DNA of 64,000 nt from JABMOV01 sp964654545 (GCA_964654545.1 CAZZIU010000001.1:62001-126000); one strand, 5' to 3'; positions 53,342 to 63,436 are shown, counted from the first letter of the stretch. The notes: generated by a model from the sequence alone, not told the origin. Numbers and translations: made by a program.

Positions 53342-55144
53342 TTAAACTGGAGAAAATGGCCACAATATAGGTATCATTATCACTGCGACTATCCAAAGGA
53401 GTATTGCCAGTGGAAATCCAACTTTGAAATAGTCACTGAATTTATATCCACCAGGACCAAATACCATTAAATTGGTCTGATACCCTACTGGAGTAATGAA
53501 GGATGCAGAGGCAGCAAAGCAAATCACAAAAACAAACGGTCGGGGATCGAGACCCACCTGGGCAGCCAGAGATAGTGCCACTGGAGTCATAATAATTGCC
53601 GTCGCGGCGTTGGATGAGATTTCAGTCATAATTATGGTCAATAAATACAAGAAACCAAGTAATGCATGGGGTGCTAAACCTGTGGGAAAAAGAGTGGCAG
53701 TGTGAATGAGCAGATTTCCCACCCAGAGGGCTGTACCAGATGATTGTATCACAAACCCAAGTGGGATGAGAGCACCAATTAAAATTATAACCTGCCACCT
53801 GATCGCCCGATATGACTCATTGGGAGTGATTAATCTGAAAACCCACAGGATTGCAACCGCAATTAAGGCACCTTTGAGAATGCTCATGGTTCCAGTTGCA
53901 GATAAAATCACGATTAAAATTATCAACAGGACACTCAGCCACCAGAATCGATGCTTTGATAATTCTTCCTTGCGTTCTTCAATGACGATGAAATCCCCAC
54001 TATTGCCTAAAGATTCGATTTTATCTCTCGGGCCGTAAACCAACAAGGTATCGTAAGCGGAAAGAACGACATGGGCAATCTTTTTTCTAAGGATTGCTCC
54101 TTCTTTTCTGATGGCTAGCACAAAACTTCCAAATCTGCGTCGGAAATTGATTTCCTTCAGGTTTTTCCCAATAAGATCAGAATTTTGTGTAATTACCAGT
54201 TCTACCAGCATATTGTCGCTCTGGACCAATTCATCTTCGTTCAATTTTTGATCCGTAAGCATGGCAATTTTCTCTACCTCACGCATTCGAACAAAATTAT
54301 CCAACGAGCCACGGACAATCAGAATATCCCCCTCTTCCAACACAGTATTTCTAATGTTTGCAGTGATATGTGATCCTTCTCGTAAAATATCAATCACGGT
54401 GACATCGTAATTCCGGTTGATGTTGCGTTCAAGACAGGTTTTGCCAATCAAGGGCGATTCTGCCAGTATCCGTAATTCAGTTAAAAAGCCACCCATGTGA
54501 AACGATTTTGTTAAGCTGGTAGTAACGGTCCGTGATGGCAACATCTTCTTGGAGAACAATACCAAATATGAAATACCAATAATAACCATAAAAATGCCAA
54601 ATTTTGTAAACTCAAAAACACCAAGGGGTGCTTGGGTACCATCCTGAATGAGAATAGAATTGACAATCAAATTGGTTGAAGTACCTACCAGAGTCAAGGT
54701 TCCTCCAAGGATGGCTGCATAGCTAAGCGGAATTAACAATTTTGAGGGGCTCATACCATAGGACTGAGCAATTCGAATTGTGATGGGGATAAAAATTGAT
54801 ACAATTGCCGTGTTATTAACCAATGCGGAAGCAATAGCAATTGAAAGTAAAAAGATAATTAATCCCAGATTAATCGAACGTTTAAACATTTGATTAATGC
54901 GCACCACCAAATATTCCAGGACATGTGTTTTCTCGATTGCTTTTGTCAATATGAAGAGAAGTGCAATAGTAATTACTGCCGGATTAGAAAAACCGGAAAT
55001 AGCCTGATCGGGGGTTAGGAGTCCTGTCAATAGCAACAGCGCTAAAATGAAAACGGCTGTTACATCAATGGGAAATCTTTCAGTTACAAAAAGAAAAAAC
55101 GCCAGCATAATGATGGCTAGGACAATTGCAATTTCAATAGTCAT
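53342..55144 (-). CDS. SLC13/ArsB-type permease with central RCK (TrkA-C) domains
   Basis: 600 residues. About twelve membrane segments split by two cytosolic TrkA_C domains at about 215-380 (I-G-K-T-C-L-E-R-N-I and I-G-K-N-L-K-E-I-N-F). Membrane motifs: N-N-T-A-I-V-S-I-F-I-P and S-N-A-A-T-A-I-I-M-T-P. Family members transport divalent anions such as sulfate or dicarboxylates; this RCK-containing branch is often annotated as a sulfate or citrate permease. It lies 75 bases upstream of the sigma factor on the same strand. Confidence 0.9.
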   Translation of the reverse strand: MTIEIAIVLAIIMLAFFLFVTERFPIDVTAVFILALLLLTGLLTPDQAISGFSNPAVITIALLFILTKAIEKTHVLEYLVVRINQMFKRSINLGLIIFLLSIAIASALVNNTAIVSIFIPITIRIAQSYGMSPSKLLIPLSYAAILGGTLTLVGTSTNLIVNSILIQDGTQAPLGVFEFTKFGIFMVIIGISYLVLFSKKMLPSRTVTTSLTKSFHMGGFLTELRILAESPLIGKTCLERNINRNYDVTVIDILREGSHITANIRNTVLEEGDILIVRGSLDNFVRMREVEKIAMLTDQKLNEDELVQSDNMLVELVITQNSDLIGKNLKEINFRRRFGSFVLAIRKEGAILRKKIAHVVLSAYDTLLVYGPRDKIESLGNSGDFIVIEERKEELSKHRFWWLSVLLIILIVILSATGTMSILKGALIAVAILWVFRLITPNESYRAIRWQVIILIGALIPLGFVIQSSGTALWVGNLLIHTATLFPTGLAPHALLGFLYLLTIIMTEISSNAATAIIMTPVALSLAAQVGLDPRPFVFVICFAASASFITPVGYQTNLMVFGPGGYKFSDYFKVGFPLAILLWIVAVIMIPILWPFSPV

Positions 55145-55180
55145 GTTAGAACTTAATACAGATTCTTATTTCGGAAAATG

Positions 55181-55199
55181 CTTTTGGAATCCCCAAAAG
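55181..55199 (-). terminator. Hairpin after the GAF-HD-GYP gene
   Basis: CTTTTGG and CCAAAAG pair around a five-base loop about 55 bases after the stop of the HD-GYP gene. A T-rich stretch follows only loosely, so this is a possible weak terminator. Confidence 0.35.
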
Positions 55200-55253
55200 A
55201 GGATAACTGTTCTGTTAATTGGTGTGAATTAGAATGAAAGAATCGAATTGAAA

Positions 55254-56948
55254 TCAGGAGGCTGCTTCGTCGATTTGAGATTCATCCATGTATTCTTGGG
55301 CGTAATTCAAATAGATTTTTTGATTTACAAACACATCAAATAAGTCCGGATCAATATGAGCATCGTTGCGCATAAAACCCAGTATCTTCATCGCCTGACC
55401 AAGCGTCTTGCCTTTTTTATATGGTCTGTCACGAGCCGTTAATGCTTCGAAAATGTCCGCAATGGCCATGATGCGTGCTTGTACAGACATTTCATCTTTG
55501 GTCAAACCCATTGGATAACCGGTACCGTCCAGCTTTTCATGGTGCCCTCCGGCATATTCCGGAACTCGTTGCAAATGCTTAGGATAAGGCAATTGATTGA
55601 GCATGTTTATTGTCTGAACGATATGATCATTAATGACTTTTCGCTCTTCATGTGTTAAGGTACCCCGTGCAATGTGCAAATTATAGACCTCTGATTCATC
55701 TAAAATCGGCTTTGCCACACCATCCTCTTTCCATGTATAATGTGTTGCAATATGAGTTACACGATCTTTTAATTCCTGACTCATGAATTCGCCGCCAACA
55801 TTGCATTCGGCAATGAAATCATAATCATCGCGAATTTGTTTAACCTGAACTCGATAATTGCTCCGTATTGTTTTAATCCTCTTGGTCTTATCTTCAGCAC
55901 TTAGTTTTTTATCGTTGGCCACCTTTAATTCAGCCTTTAGACGCTTAACCTCAGCATCTTTCACCACTACTTCGAATCGTGTTTTTACCGTTTCAATACG
56001 GTCATAAATAGTCTCAAGTTTGGTAGATTTATCCACCACGTATTCAGGTGTAGTAACTTTTCCACAATCATGCAACCATGCTGCAATTTTTAATTCGTAC
56101 ATCTCTTCTTCTGAGAAATGAACGTCAGCCATGGGACCTTCCGTCATGTTATTTACGGCTTCAGCCAACATGAGAGTAATTGCAGGAACCCGTTCACAAT
56201 GTCCACCGGTATACGGCGATTTGGCATCAATTGCCGATGCAATTAGTTTAATAAAAGATTCAAATAGAACTTCAAGATCCTTGATCAGATTTTTGTTGGT
56301 TATTACGACAGCCGCTTGCCCTGCCAGACCTTCCACGAGTTTTTGGACATCTCTGGAAAAGGAGATTGTTACTCCAGTCTTTGGATCGGTTGCATTTAGC
56401 AACTGCAATACACCAATTATTTCATCCTGATGATTTTTTAGAGGAACGGTTAAAAATGATTTTGAGCGATATCCTGTTTTTTCATCGAATGCTTTGGTCC
56501 CGGAAAAGTCAAAACCCTCCGCTTCATATGCATCTTCAAGATTAACTGTCTCTCCGGTTAATCCCACGTAAGAAACAATCATGGTGGTGTTTGGCTTCCC
56601 ATCTTCATCATACAAACGAACAGGATAAAATGGGATGTCTTTCCCCGATGTTCCTCCCATATGGAAGTTCAGGGATTCGGTCATCATAATTTCAAATTTT
56701 AGTCGTTTTTCTTCGGTCATCATATACAATGTACCCCCATCGGCATTGGTGATACGTTTTGCTTCCAACAGGATCATTTCTAACAACTGATCCATGTTTT
56801 TTTCTTTTGTTAATGACAGACCAATTTCCGAAAGCCGTTCAATTTGTGAATTAAGGTACTGAACATAATTCTTTAAATCTTTTGGGGCGGCTTTCAGTGC
56901 CGCTTGAATTTCGTCCGGGGAAAAGTGTTGCTGAGCATTCTTGTTCAT
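55254..56948 (-). CDS. GAF-domain HD-GYP phosphodiesterase
   Basis: 564 residues, cytosolic. A GAF sensor domain occupies about 45-220 (E-A-K-R-I-T-N-A-D-G-G-T-L-Y-M), followed by an HD-GYP domain with W-L-H-D-C-G-K-V-T-T-P-E and H-H-E-K-L-D-G-T-G-Y-P; the GYP motif is complete, so cyclic-di-GMP (or related) hydrolysis is expected. A charged coiled-coil insertion sits between the HD and the HHE motif (about 320-375). The ligand of the GAF domain is unknown. It is divergent from the trp leader. Confidence 0.92.
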   Translation of the reverse strand: MNKNAQQHFSPDEIQAALKAAPKDLKNYVQYLNSQIERLSEIGLSLTKEKNMDQLLEMILLEAKRITNADGGTLYMMTEEKRLKFEIMMTESLNFHMGGTSGKDIPFYPVRLYDEDGKPNTTMIVSYVGLTGETVNLEDAYEAEGFDFSGTKAFDEKTGYRSKSFLTVPLKNHQDEIIGVLQLLNATDPKTGVTISFSRDVQKLVEGLAGQAAVVITNKNLIKDLEVLFESFIKLIASAIDAKSPYTGGHCERVPAITLMLAEAVNNMTEGPMADVHFSEEEMYELKIAAWLHDCGKVTTPEYVVDKSTKLETIYDRIETVKTRFEVVVKDAEVKRLKAELKVANDKKLSAEDKTKRIKTIRSNYRVQVKQIRDDYDFIAECNVGGEFMSQELKDRVTHIATHYTWKEDGVAKPILDESEVYNLHIARGTLTHEERKVINDHIVQTINMLNQLPYPKHLQRVPEYAGGHHEKLDGTGYPMGLTKDEMSVQARIMAIADIFEALTARDRPYKKGKTLGQAMKILGFMRNDAHIDPDLFDVFVNQKIYLNYAQEYMDESQIDEAAS

Positions 56949-57109
56949 ATTTTATCCGCAATGATATGTAATGTTAAAAATAGTGACAGAGTGAATTATT
57001 CTCAATGGGTTGTTCATCGAATATTATTCGACTCACAATATAAATTTAATAATAAAACAAAAAAATACTTGTGATTTGAGATTTGCTGTATTCAATTTTG
57101 AGTGTTAAA

Positions 57110-57190
57110 ATGCAAAAAGTAATAAATATTTTAAACATATTAAGCCTTTTTTCCTGGCATTGGACCTGGTGGCCCTACCGGGCCAACTAA
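57110..57190 (+). CDS. trpL: Tryptophan-rich leader peptide upstream of trpB2
   Basis: A 26-codon ORF starts with ATG and ends with TAA, 85 bases before trpB2. Its second half reads S-W-H-W-T-W-W-P-Y-R-A-N: four Trp codons (57155, 57161, 57167, 57170) within six codons, a density expected of a trp attenuator or translational sensor. A weak GAG lies upstream of the ATG. Its position directly in front of a tryptophan gene makes chance unlikely. It was too short for the usual ORF cut-off. Confidence 0.85.
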   Translation: MQKVINILNILSLFSWHWTWWPYRAN

Positions 57191-57220
57191 TCCCATTTGC
57201 GCTAGCAGTCTGCTAACGCA
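57170..57220 (+). promoter_or_regulatory. Candidate attenuator hairpins of the trp leader
   Basis: Hairpin A (57170-57185): TGGCCC-TACC-GGGCCA, six pairs, includes the last Trp codon. Hairpin B (57198-57220): TGCGCTAGC-AGTCT-GCTAACGCA, nine positions with one mismatch. Neither is followed by a U-tract, so a standard terminator is not obvious. ACCT at 57224-57227 could pair with the AGGT of the trpB2 ribosome-binding region (57265-57268), so control at translation is possible. Confidence 0.5.
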
Positions 57221-57275
57221 CATACCTACTAATTAATCCATATCGTACATATCTTCAACATGAAAGGTTATACCT

Positions 57276-58646
57276 ATGCCTGAAACAAAAATATTCTTAT
57301 CAGAAAAAGAAATGCCAAAACAATGGTACAATATTGCAGCGGATTTACCAAGCCCGATGCAACCTCCGCTCCATCCCGGAACAAGGCAACCTATCGGTCC
57401 TGATGACCTGGCGCCATTATTCCCAATGGCGCTGATTTTACAGGAAGTAAGTCAGGAACGGTACATTGATATTCCCGAACCGGTTTTGGATGCGTTAACC
57501 CTGTGGCGACCATCACCATTGATCCGAGCCCACCGATTTGAAAAATTGCTGGGTACACCAGCTAAAATCTATTTCAAGTATGAAGGAGTCAGTCCAACCG
57601 GAAGCCACAAACCGAATACAGCCGTAGCCCAGGCGTACTTTAATGCGCAGGAAGGTGTTAAAAGACTTGCTACCGAAACAGGGGCAGGACAATGGGGAAG
57701 CTCGCTGGCCTTTGCTGCAAACATTTTTGGACTGGAATGCAAAGTCTATATGGTTCGGATCAGTTTTGACCAAAAGCCATATCGAAAGGCATTGATGGAG
57801 AGTTACGGTGCCAGCATTGTTGCCAGCCCTAGTAATGAGACCGAGTTTGGTAGACAGTATCTTGAAAAAGATCCAGATTCTCCCGGTAGTTTAGGAATTG
57901 CCATCTCAGAGGCAGTGGAAGATGCTGCTCAACGTGACGATACCAAATATGCACTGGGGTCTGTGTTAAACCACGTCCTTCTGCACCAGACTATCATTGG
58001 ACAGGAAGCCTTGAAGCAAATGGAAATTGTCGGAGATTTCCCTGATGTGGTGGTAGGATGTGTTGGCGGTGGGTCAAACTTCGCCGGTATTGCCTTTCCC
58101 TTTTTGAAGGAAAAATTCGATGGAAAGGAGATTAAATTTCTGGCCACCGAACCTGCTTCGTGCCCTACCCTTACTAAAGGTGAATTCAGGTATGATTTTG
58201 GTGATACCGCAATGTTGACTCCACTGGTACCAATGCACACATTAGGCCATGGCTTTGTTCCCCCCGCTATTCATGCCGGCGGGCTTCGCTATCACGGAGA
58301 TGCTCCATTAATATCACATCTTGTTAATGGCGGGTTTATCCAAGCTGAAGCATACGGACAACTGGATGTCTTTAAATCTGCCCTTCAATTTGCCAGAAGC
58401 GAGGGAATCATACCTGCACCAGAATCCAGCCATGCAATACATGGTGCAGTTGTGGAAGCCCTATGTGCAAAAGAAGAGGGCAAAGAAAAGACTATCCTGT
58501 TTAATCTGTCCGGTCACGGTTATTTTGATATGTCCGCATATACCAACTATTTAAGCGGAAACCTTACGGACCACGCCATGACGGATGATGAGGTGAAAGA
58601 GAACCTAGAATCTCTCTCGGGATTGCCTCTTCAATTTGCTGGTTAA
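57276..58646 (+). CDS. trpB2: Tryptophan synthase beta chain, TrpB2 type
   Basis: 456 residues, clearly the TrpB2 branch (COG1350), longer than TrpB1 at the N-terminus. The PLP lysine is in T-G-S-H-K-P-N-T-A, preceded by the F-K-Y-E-G-V-S-P motif; the glycine-rich phosphate site is C-V-G-G-G-S-N-F; C-terminal L-F-N-L-S-G-H-G. It condenses indole (or phosphoserine in some TrpB2 proteins) with serine to tryptophan. No trpA is next to it. AAAGG lies eight bases before the ATG. A strong terminator follows, so it is monocistronic with its leader. Confidence 0.94.
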   Translation: MPETKIFLSEKEMPKQWYNIAADLPSPMQPPLHPGTRQPIGPDDLAPLFPMALILQEVSQERYIDIPEPVLDALTLWRPSPLIRAHRFEKLLGTPAKIYFKYEGVSPTGSHKPNTAVAQAYFNAQEGVKRLATETGAGQWGSSLAFAANIFGLECKVYMVRISFDQKPYRKALMESYGASIVASPSNETEFGRQYLEKDPDSPGSLGIAISEAVEDAAQRDDTKYALGSVLNHVLLHQTIIGQEALKQMEIVGDFPDVVVGCVGGGSNFAGIAFPFLKEKFDGKEIKFLATEPASCPTLTKGEFRYDFGDTAMLTPLVPMHTLGHGFVPPAIHAGGLRYHGDAPLISHLVNGGFIQAEAYGQLDVFKSALQFARSEGIIPAPESSHAIHGAVVEALCAKEEGKEKTILFNLSGHGYFDMSAYTNYLSGNLTDHAMTDDEVKENLESLSGLPLQFAG

Positions 58647-58653
58647 ACCTTAC

Positions 58654-58692
58654 AGGGGAGATGATTTATAGGCTCATCTCCCCTCTTTTATT
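58654..58692 (+). terminator. Intrinsic terminator of trpB2
   Basis: AGGGGAGATGA pairs with TCATCTCCCCT over eleven bases around a nine-base loop and is followed by CTTTTATT. It lies eight bases after the trpB2 stop. Confidence 0.92.
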
Positions 58693-58718
58693 CACCAGAT
58701 TACCTCTAAATTATCTTC

Positions 58719-61700
58719 ATGGATACTAGCCTTATTCATAAGATAGATAATCTGGCAATTGAACTGGCAAATGATTCGCCGATTCCTGCAAATAAACTGA
58801 TCCGCCTTGCAGAGGATATTTGCATTGGCGAATTGCCAATAACAGCCATCCATTCATTCCTTGATCTGGCACATTTCCCTGGCGTTAATAAAAGCATTAA
58901 TAATTCTTCTTATTTGGATCGCTGGTTTACATGCATCACAGCTTTAATTCGAAAATCACATTATCATTTTGGGATGTGTTTTTTCCAGCGGTCGCAGAGA
59001 TACAGTGAAAAAACGCTTTTTCAAATTCCACACGGTAATGAAATTGAAACTATTACGTATTCGGAAGCTTGGAATGATATTAAAAGGATTGGAGCCGGAT
59101 TACACAGCATATCAACAGATACGAAACATGCAGTAATTGGAATATATTCGGTTAACTCTTTACACGGAGCGCTTACAGATTTGGCATGTCTCTGCTTTGG
59201 AGATCGTGTTGTACCAATACCTGGCAATTTACCATTTGAACATTTTAAATATATCGTCTCTCATGCCGGGATCACCCATCTGTTTATCGATGGCAATGAG
59301 CAGATTGAGCACGTTAAGGAATTGTTGAAAACGGTAGATTCATTGACCATAGTAAGCCTGAATGATTCAGTTCCCAATGATCACTATGATTTGTCCTGGC
59401 AGGATTTTCTGTCGTTGTCTGATCAAGAGACAACGGTACAAATTCCTCAAAAACTTGATATGGATAGCTGCACATCTATCATGTACACATCCGGTACAAC
59501 TTCGGACCCTAAAGGTATCATTTTTACTCCTACAAATATTATTTGCAAGCGCTTTGCCAGGGCATTAGCCCTGCCTGAAATTTCATCCGCCGATAGATTT
59601 CTCTGTTATCTCCCACTCTACCACACCTTTGGCAGGTTTTTTGAGTTAACAGGTACCATATTCTGGGGAGCAACCTATTTCTTTGCCCAGTCACCGTCAT
59701 ATAAGGCATTAATCAAAGATTTTAAACGATGTAAACCAACTGTGTTTATTAGTATCCCAAAGCGCTGGAAACAATTGTATGAGCAGGCAATTGAAAACCA
59801 ATCGCAGACAGAAAATGGATTGGATGTTGCCAAAAAAAAGATAGATTCTTTGACAGGCGGAAATCTGGTTTGGGGACTGTCCGCAGCTGGGTACCTTGAT
59901 CCTGCAATCTTTGAATTTTTCCATCAATGCGGTATCCAACTTTTAAGTGGGTATGGTATGACCGAAGCCACCGGTGGAATTTTAATGACTCCTCCCGGTG
60001 ATTACATGAAAGACTCAGTTGGCAAACCCCTTCCTGGTATTGAAGCAACCATCAGTAACGAGGGTGAATTGCTTATCCGTGGACCATATATATCTCCTGG
60101 TTATTTCCCGGATGATTTATCTGTAGCATCAACCGAAGCATGGTTTCAAACCGGGGATATATTTACTAAGCGTAAAAATCATTACTTTATTATTGACCGC
60201 ATCAAAGAGATCTATAAAAATAACCGTGGTCAGACAATTGCCCCTCAAAAAATTGAAAATATGTTCACCGATTTTGAGTCTATCCAATCGGCGTTTTTAG
60301 TCGGTGATGGACGTGAATACAATTCGGTTTTACTGTATCCAGACTGGAAGCTAATACCACAGGATATTGATAGTGAAGATATTCAATCAGTAAAAGATTA
60401 TTTTGATACACTTGTTCAATCCGTAAATAGTTTTCTTGCACCATACGAGCGAATCGTGAATTATGAAATTATTCAGCGAGACTTTTCGAGTGATTTCGGT
60501 GAAACCACACCCAAAAACACATTCAAACGGAAGCAAATTTTATCCAATTTTAATGATGTAATTGAAAAGATGTATCTAAAGGATTACGTGTCCCTTTTTG
60601 ATAAAGAGAATGAAATCAGGATACCATTATGGATTTTGCGGGAAAAAGGAATACTTGGTACTGATCTGATATGGAATGGTGATCACCTTGTATGTGGAAA
60701 AACAGACGCCAAAATACGCATATCGTTTTCTGATACAAATGTTCGTATCGGAAATTTTTACTATGTTATCCATGCCCCATTCCTTGATATTAATCAAATG
60801 ATACGCATTCCAACACTTTGGCTTGGGAATAGAGAATTGATCGACTTTATTGGTCCGGCCGCTTTTCGTATCCATCGTGAGGAAAAGATATCAAATATTG
60901 ATTTATTAGACGAAAAATCTTTCTGTGAGCAAGCTGATCCAATTGGTAAACAAAATGAAATATCGCAGTTTGATAAGCATTCGTTGACGCTAGAATCTGT
61001 TCATATTTCTGCAATTGAACTTCGTCATACGAGCCAAGATCGCGTTGTTGAGACACTTCAGCAATTGTCTAATGGATTAAAAGAACTTTCCGGTGATTTA
61101 CATTATTATGTGAAAAAGGTAATACTGAGATTACAGTACCACCCAACAGCGTATATACGGTTAAAGAGTCTTGAGAGTATCATTTCGCTTTTGACGGGAA
61201 ATGAATTCATTTTACTGCTTATAGATTATTTACGCTTTGTTTACCCGTCAACCATGGATGACAGGCATAAAGTTGATCCAAACAACCTGTCACTTGTCCA
61301 CGCAAATGCTGTATTAAATTATTTGAGGTCGACTAGAAAACAGTACCTGAATGAGGACGATATTCAAACATTTATTCTTCATCAGTTGATACAATTAATT
61401 GCTGAGTATGGAGAAGGACATCCCTCCACATATATTGAAATTCGAGCTGAATTAAATTGGTGGCAGCTCTTTGGACGTAATAAAATTCTCAGGGAATTCG
61501 CTACAAAATCACAAAATGTCCTATTGGCAAAATTTCGGAATTGGCTGGGCAGTAATATGCGAGTTGCAATTGATCCTGAAAGTGGTACAGAATATGGCTG
61601 GGGACATGTGATTGATTTTGATACAGAAACCCCTCAAGATCATCAGTCACTATTGCTTAGAGCTTTGTCTGACTCCACACTGCTACGAGAAGCAATCTTT

Positions 61701-63329
61701 ATTTTCTCAAAAAAACAAATGGTACAGTTAAATGATATCCCTATCAATGGGATCTGGATTTCACTACTTGGTCAACGCCATGGTAAAAGTGTGTACCGGT
61801 TATTGGTCCAAACAAGAATGAAGCGGTCTTATAATTTTGTAATAAATATTAACGAAAATCTCAAAAAATCGTTTATCGAGGATGAGATAAAGTGGTTAAT
61901 TCTTATGGCGCAAGATGAACACGGAAGAAAACTGGTGGAGGATTTTGGTGGATATTGGTCCGATTTTTCAATGTATACGGAGGAGTATATTCCCGGTGAA
62001 ACTGTTATCCAGTATTTGGATCGGCATAAAACAGAAATAGCTTCTGGACGAGCAATTGATCGTTGGCAAATGCGCTGGTTACACTTTTTTTGGAATGGAT
62101 GCATGGCATACATTGATTTTTGGGTTCGAAGTGAATATACCTTTTCCATTGCCAATCCATCTCCAAACAACCTTATTATCCCTGAATACGATTACACATC
62201 CGGAACAAGACTAATCTCAATTTCGGATCGTATTGAAAATGATGATATAGTGCCCCTGTTATTTGGATTATACGAACAATTTCTTTTGAGCACTGAAAAT
62301 GAATTTGACGGATTATCAAGGATGTCTGATTGGGAAATTATATTTACCAGCTTACTCCAGGTCGTTACAGTAAAAAAAGGATTAGAACTGCTCAAGATTT
62401 TCAATAAAAAAATAGAAAGTGAGGGTTGGCAAAAAAAAGCAGAGTTCTTGGGATTAACTACTCATCGTGTTCATCAGTTTATTTCCGAAATAAATGAACT
62501 TGGCGTCATGACAAAACAAGTTACCTTTGCGGCTCTCAGGTACAATAGATGGCTTGATTTAAACCCACAGGCTACTAAAGAAGCCAGAGCAACGGTTCTG
62601 CTTGAATTGTACAAGGATTATCAACTTCGTGATTTTATTGAAGACTATCCAGAGACCAGAATACGATTTTTCCTAATGACATGTTTTAAGAATTCCAGTG
62701 CTGCGCTTCAAGAGCGACTGTTAGATTTGCAAAAGCAAGTGCGCGCAAAAACAATTACCAGTAAAGATTTGGATACCCAAGTAAAACAGCTTGATGATAC
62801 AATGGATTTAACCGCGGAGGATCAGTATTTCCTTACCAGATTATTATTTGAACATGTGCAGGCATCAGACTATGGAAATCTTGTTTCCTGGGATGTTGGT
62901 CACCAAGGGCGGCTGGATCTAATAACAATTGTTGAAGATGCACAAGGTGAACGTTATCGCATTCGTCCGCCATTTCATCCAAAGGAGATAGCACAGTTTC
63001 ACACGATTCTCAATCGAGCCAATATGAAATTATCATTTCATGAGGATCACAAATTTCTTCTGTTATTTTCAGCGGTTGAGCAAGTATTAGGAGGGATATT
63101 TTGGAAGAACGTTGGGGATGAAACTGCTTACTTGGAACGAATCGTCATTAAACGTAACTATCAAAAACGTGGTATAAGTACGGTTTTGCTTAATGAATTT
63201 TTCCAACGCTTGATTCATTTAGGATTTAACCACTTAACTGTTGGGTTTTTCCAGGCCGGATTATTCTACAAGTATGGATTCGCCATCGAAAAGCAATTCG
63301 GTGGACTGGTTAAACATTTAAAAAAGTGA
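58719..63329 (+). CDS. Giant fusion: adenylate-forming enzyme, kinase-like middle, GNAT acetyltransferase
   Basis: 1536 residues. Residues about 70-620 form an AMP-binding acyl/acid-CoA ligase-type domain with Y-T-S-G-T-T-S-D-P-K-G near 255, Y-G-M-T-E-A-T-G-G and W-F-Q-T-G-D-I-F. The last 150 residues are a GNAT domain (L-G-G-I-F-W-K-N then Q-K-R-G-I-S-T). The middle (about 640-1370) is largely unknown; around 1088 E-E-Y-I-P-G-E-T-V-I-Q-Y-L and around 1146 N-P-S-P-N-N-L-I-I resemble the hinge and catalytic loop of aminoglycoside-phosphotransferase/ABC1-type kinases, degenerate. Follows trpB2 after a terminator and stands alone. Function unknown. Confidence 0.85.
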   Translation: MDTSLIHKIDNLAIELANDSPIPANKLIRLAEDICIGELPITAIHSFLDLAHFPGVNKSINNSSYLDRWFTCITALIRKSHYHFGMCFFQRSQRYSEKTLFQIPHGNEIETITYSEAWNDIKRIGAGLHSISTDTKHAVIGIYSVNSLHGALTDLACLCFGDRVVPIPGNLPFEHFKYIVSHAGITHLFIDGNEQIEHVKELLKTVDSLTIVSLNDSVPNDHYDLSWQDFLSLSDQETTVQIPQKLDMDSCTSIMYTSGTTSDPKGIIFTPTNIICKRFARALALPEISSADRFLCYLPLYHTFGRFFELTGTIFWGATYFFAQSPSYKALIKDFKRCKPTVFISIPKRWKQLYEQAIENQSQTENGLDVAKKKIDSLTGGNLVWGLSAAGYLDPAIFEFFHQCGIQLLSGYGMTEATGGILMTPPGDYMKDSVGKPLPGIEATISNEGELLIRGPYISPGYFPDDLSVASTEAWFQTGDIFTKRKNHYFIIDRIKEIYKNNRGQTIAPQKIENMFTDFESIQSAFLVGDGREYNSVLLYPDWKLIPQDIDSEDIQSVKDYFDTLVQSVNSFLAPYERIVNYEIIQRDFSSDFGETTPKNTFKRKQILSNFNDVIEKMYLKDYVSLFDKENEIRIPLWILREKGILGTDLIWNGDHLVCGKTDAKIRISFSDTNVRIGNFYYVIHAPFLDINQMIRIPTLWLGNRELIDFIGPAAFRIHREEKISNIDLLDEKSFCEQADPIGKQNEISQFDKHSLTLESVHISAIELRHTSQDRVVETLQQLSNGLKELSGDLHYYVKKVILRLQYHPTAYIRLKSLESIISLLTGNEFILLLIDYLRFVYPSTMDDRHKVDPNNLSLVHANAVLNYLRSTRKQYLNEDDIQTFILHQLIQLIAEYGEGHPSTYIEIRAELNWWQLFGRNKILREFATKSQNVLLAKFRNWLGSNMRVAIDPESGTEYGWGHVIDFDTETPQDHQSLLLRALSDSTLLREAIFIFSKKQMVQLNDIPINGIWISLLGQRHGKSVYRLLVQTRMKRSYNFVININENLKKSFIEDEIKWLILMAQDEHGRKLVEDFGGYWSDFSMYTEEYIPGETVIQYLDRHKTEIASGRAIDRWQMRWLHFFWNGCMAYIDFWVRSEYTFSIANPSPNNLIIPEYDYTSGTRLISISDRIENDDIVPLLFGLYEQFLLSTENEFDGLSRMSDWEIIFTSLLQVVTVKKGLELLKIFNKKIESEGWQKKAEFLGLTTHRVHQFISEINELGVMTKQVTFAALRYNRWLDLNPQATKEARATVLLELYKDYQLRDFIEDYPETRIRFFLMTCFKNSSAALQERLLDLQKQVRAKTITSKDLDTQVKQLDDTMDLTAEDQYFLTRLLFEHVQASDYGNLVSWDVGHQGRLDLITIVEDAQGERYRIRPPFHPKEIAQFHTILNRANMKLSFHEDHKFLLLFSAVEQVLGGIFWKNVGDETAYLERIVIKRNYQKRGISTVLLNEFFQRLIHLGFNHLTVGFFQAGLFYKYGFAIEKQFGGLVKHLKK

Positions 63330-63353
63330 CTTTAACAATTCTGTATAATTTAG

Positions 63354-63436
63354 TACCGGGAAAGGGACTCGAACCCTCACATCCAATGGATACCAGATCC
63401 TAAATCTGGCGCGTCTACCAATTCCGCCATCCCGGT
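63354..63436 (-). tRNA. tRNA-Leu (anticodon TAG)
   Basis: A seven-pair acceptor stem (ACCGGGA/TCCCGGT), a D-arm with GGTAGACGC, the anticodon stem CCAGA/TCTGG around TTTAGGA (anticodon TAG, reading CUA), a long leucine-type variable arm and a T-arm with GGTTCGAGTCC. The CCA end is not encoded (ACTA follows), so it must be added by a nucleotidyltransferase. Confidence 0.96.
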
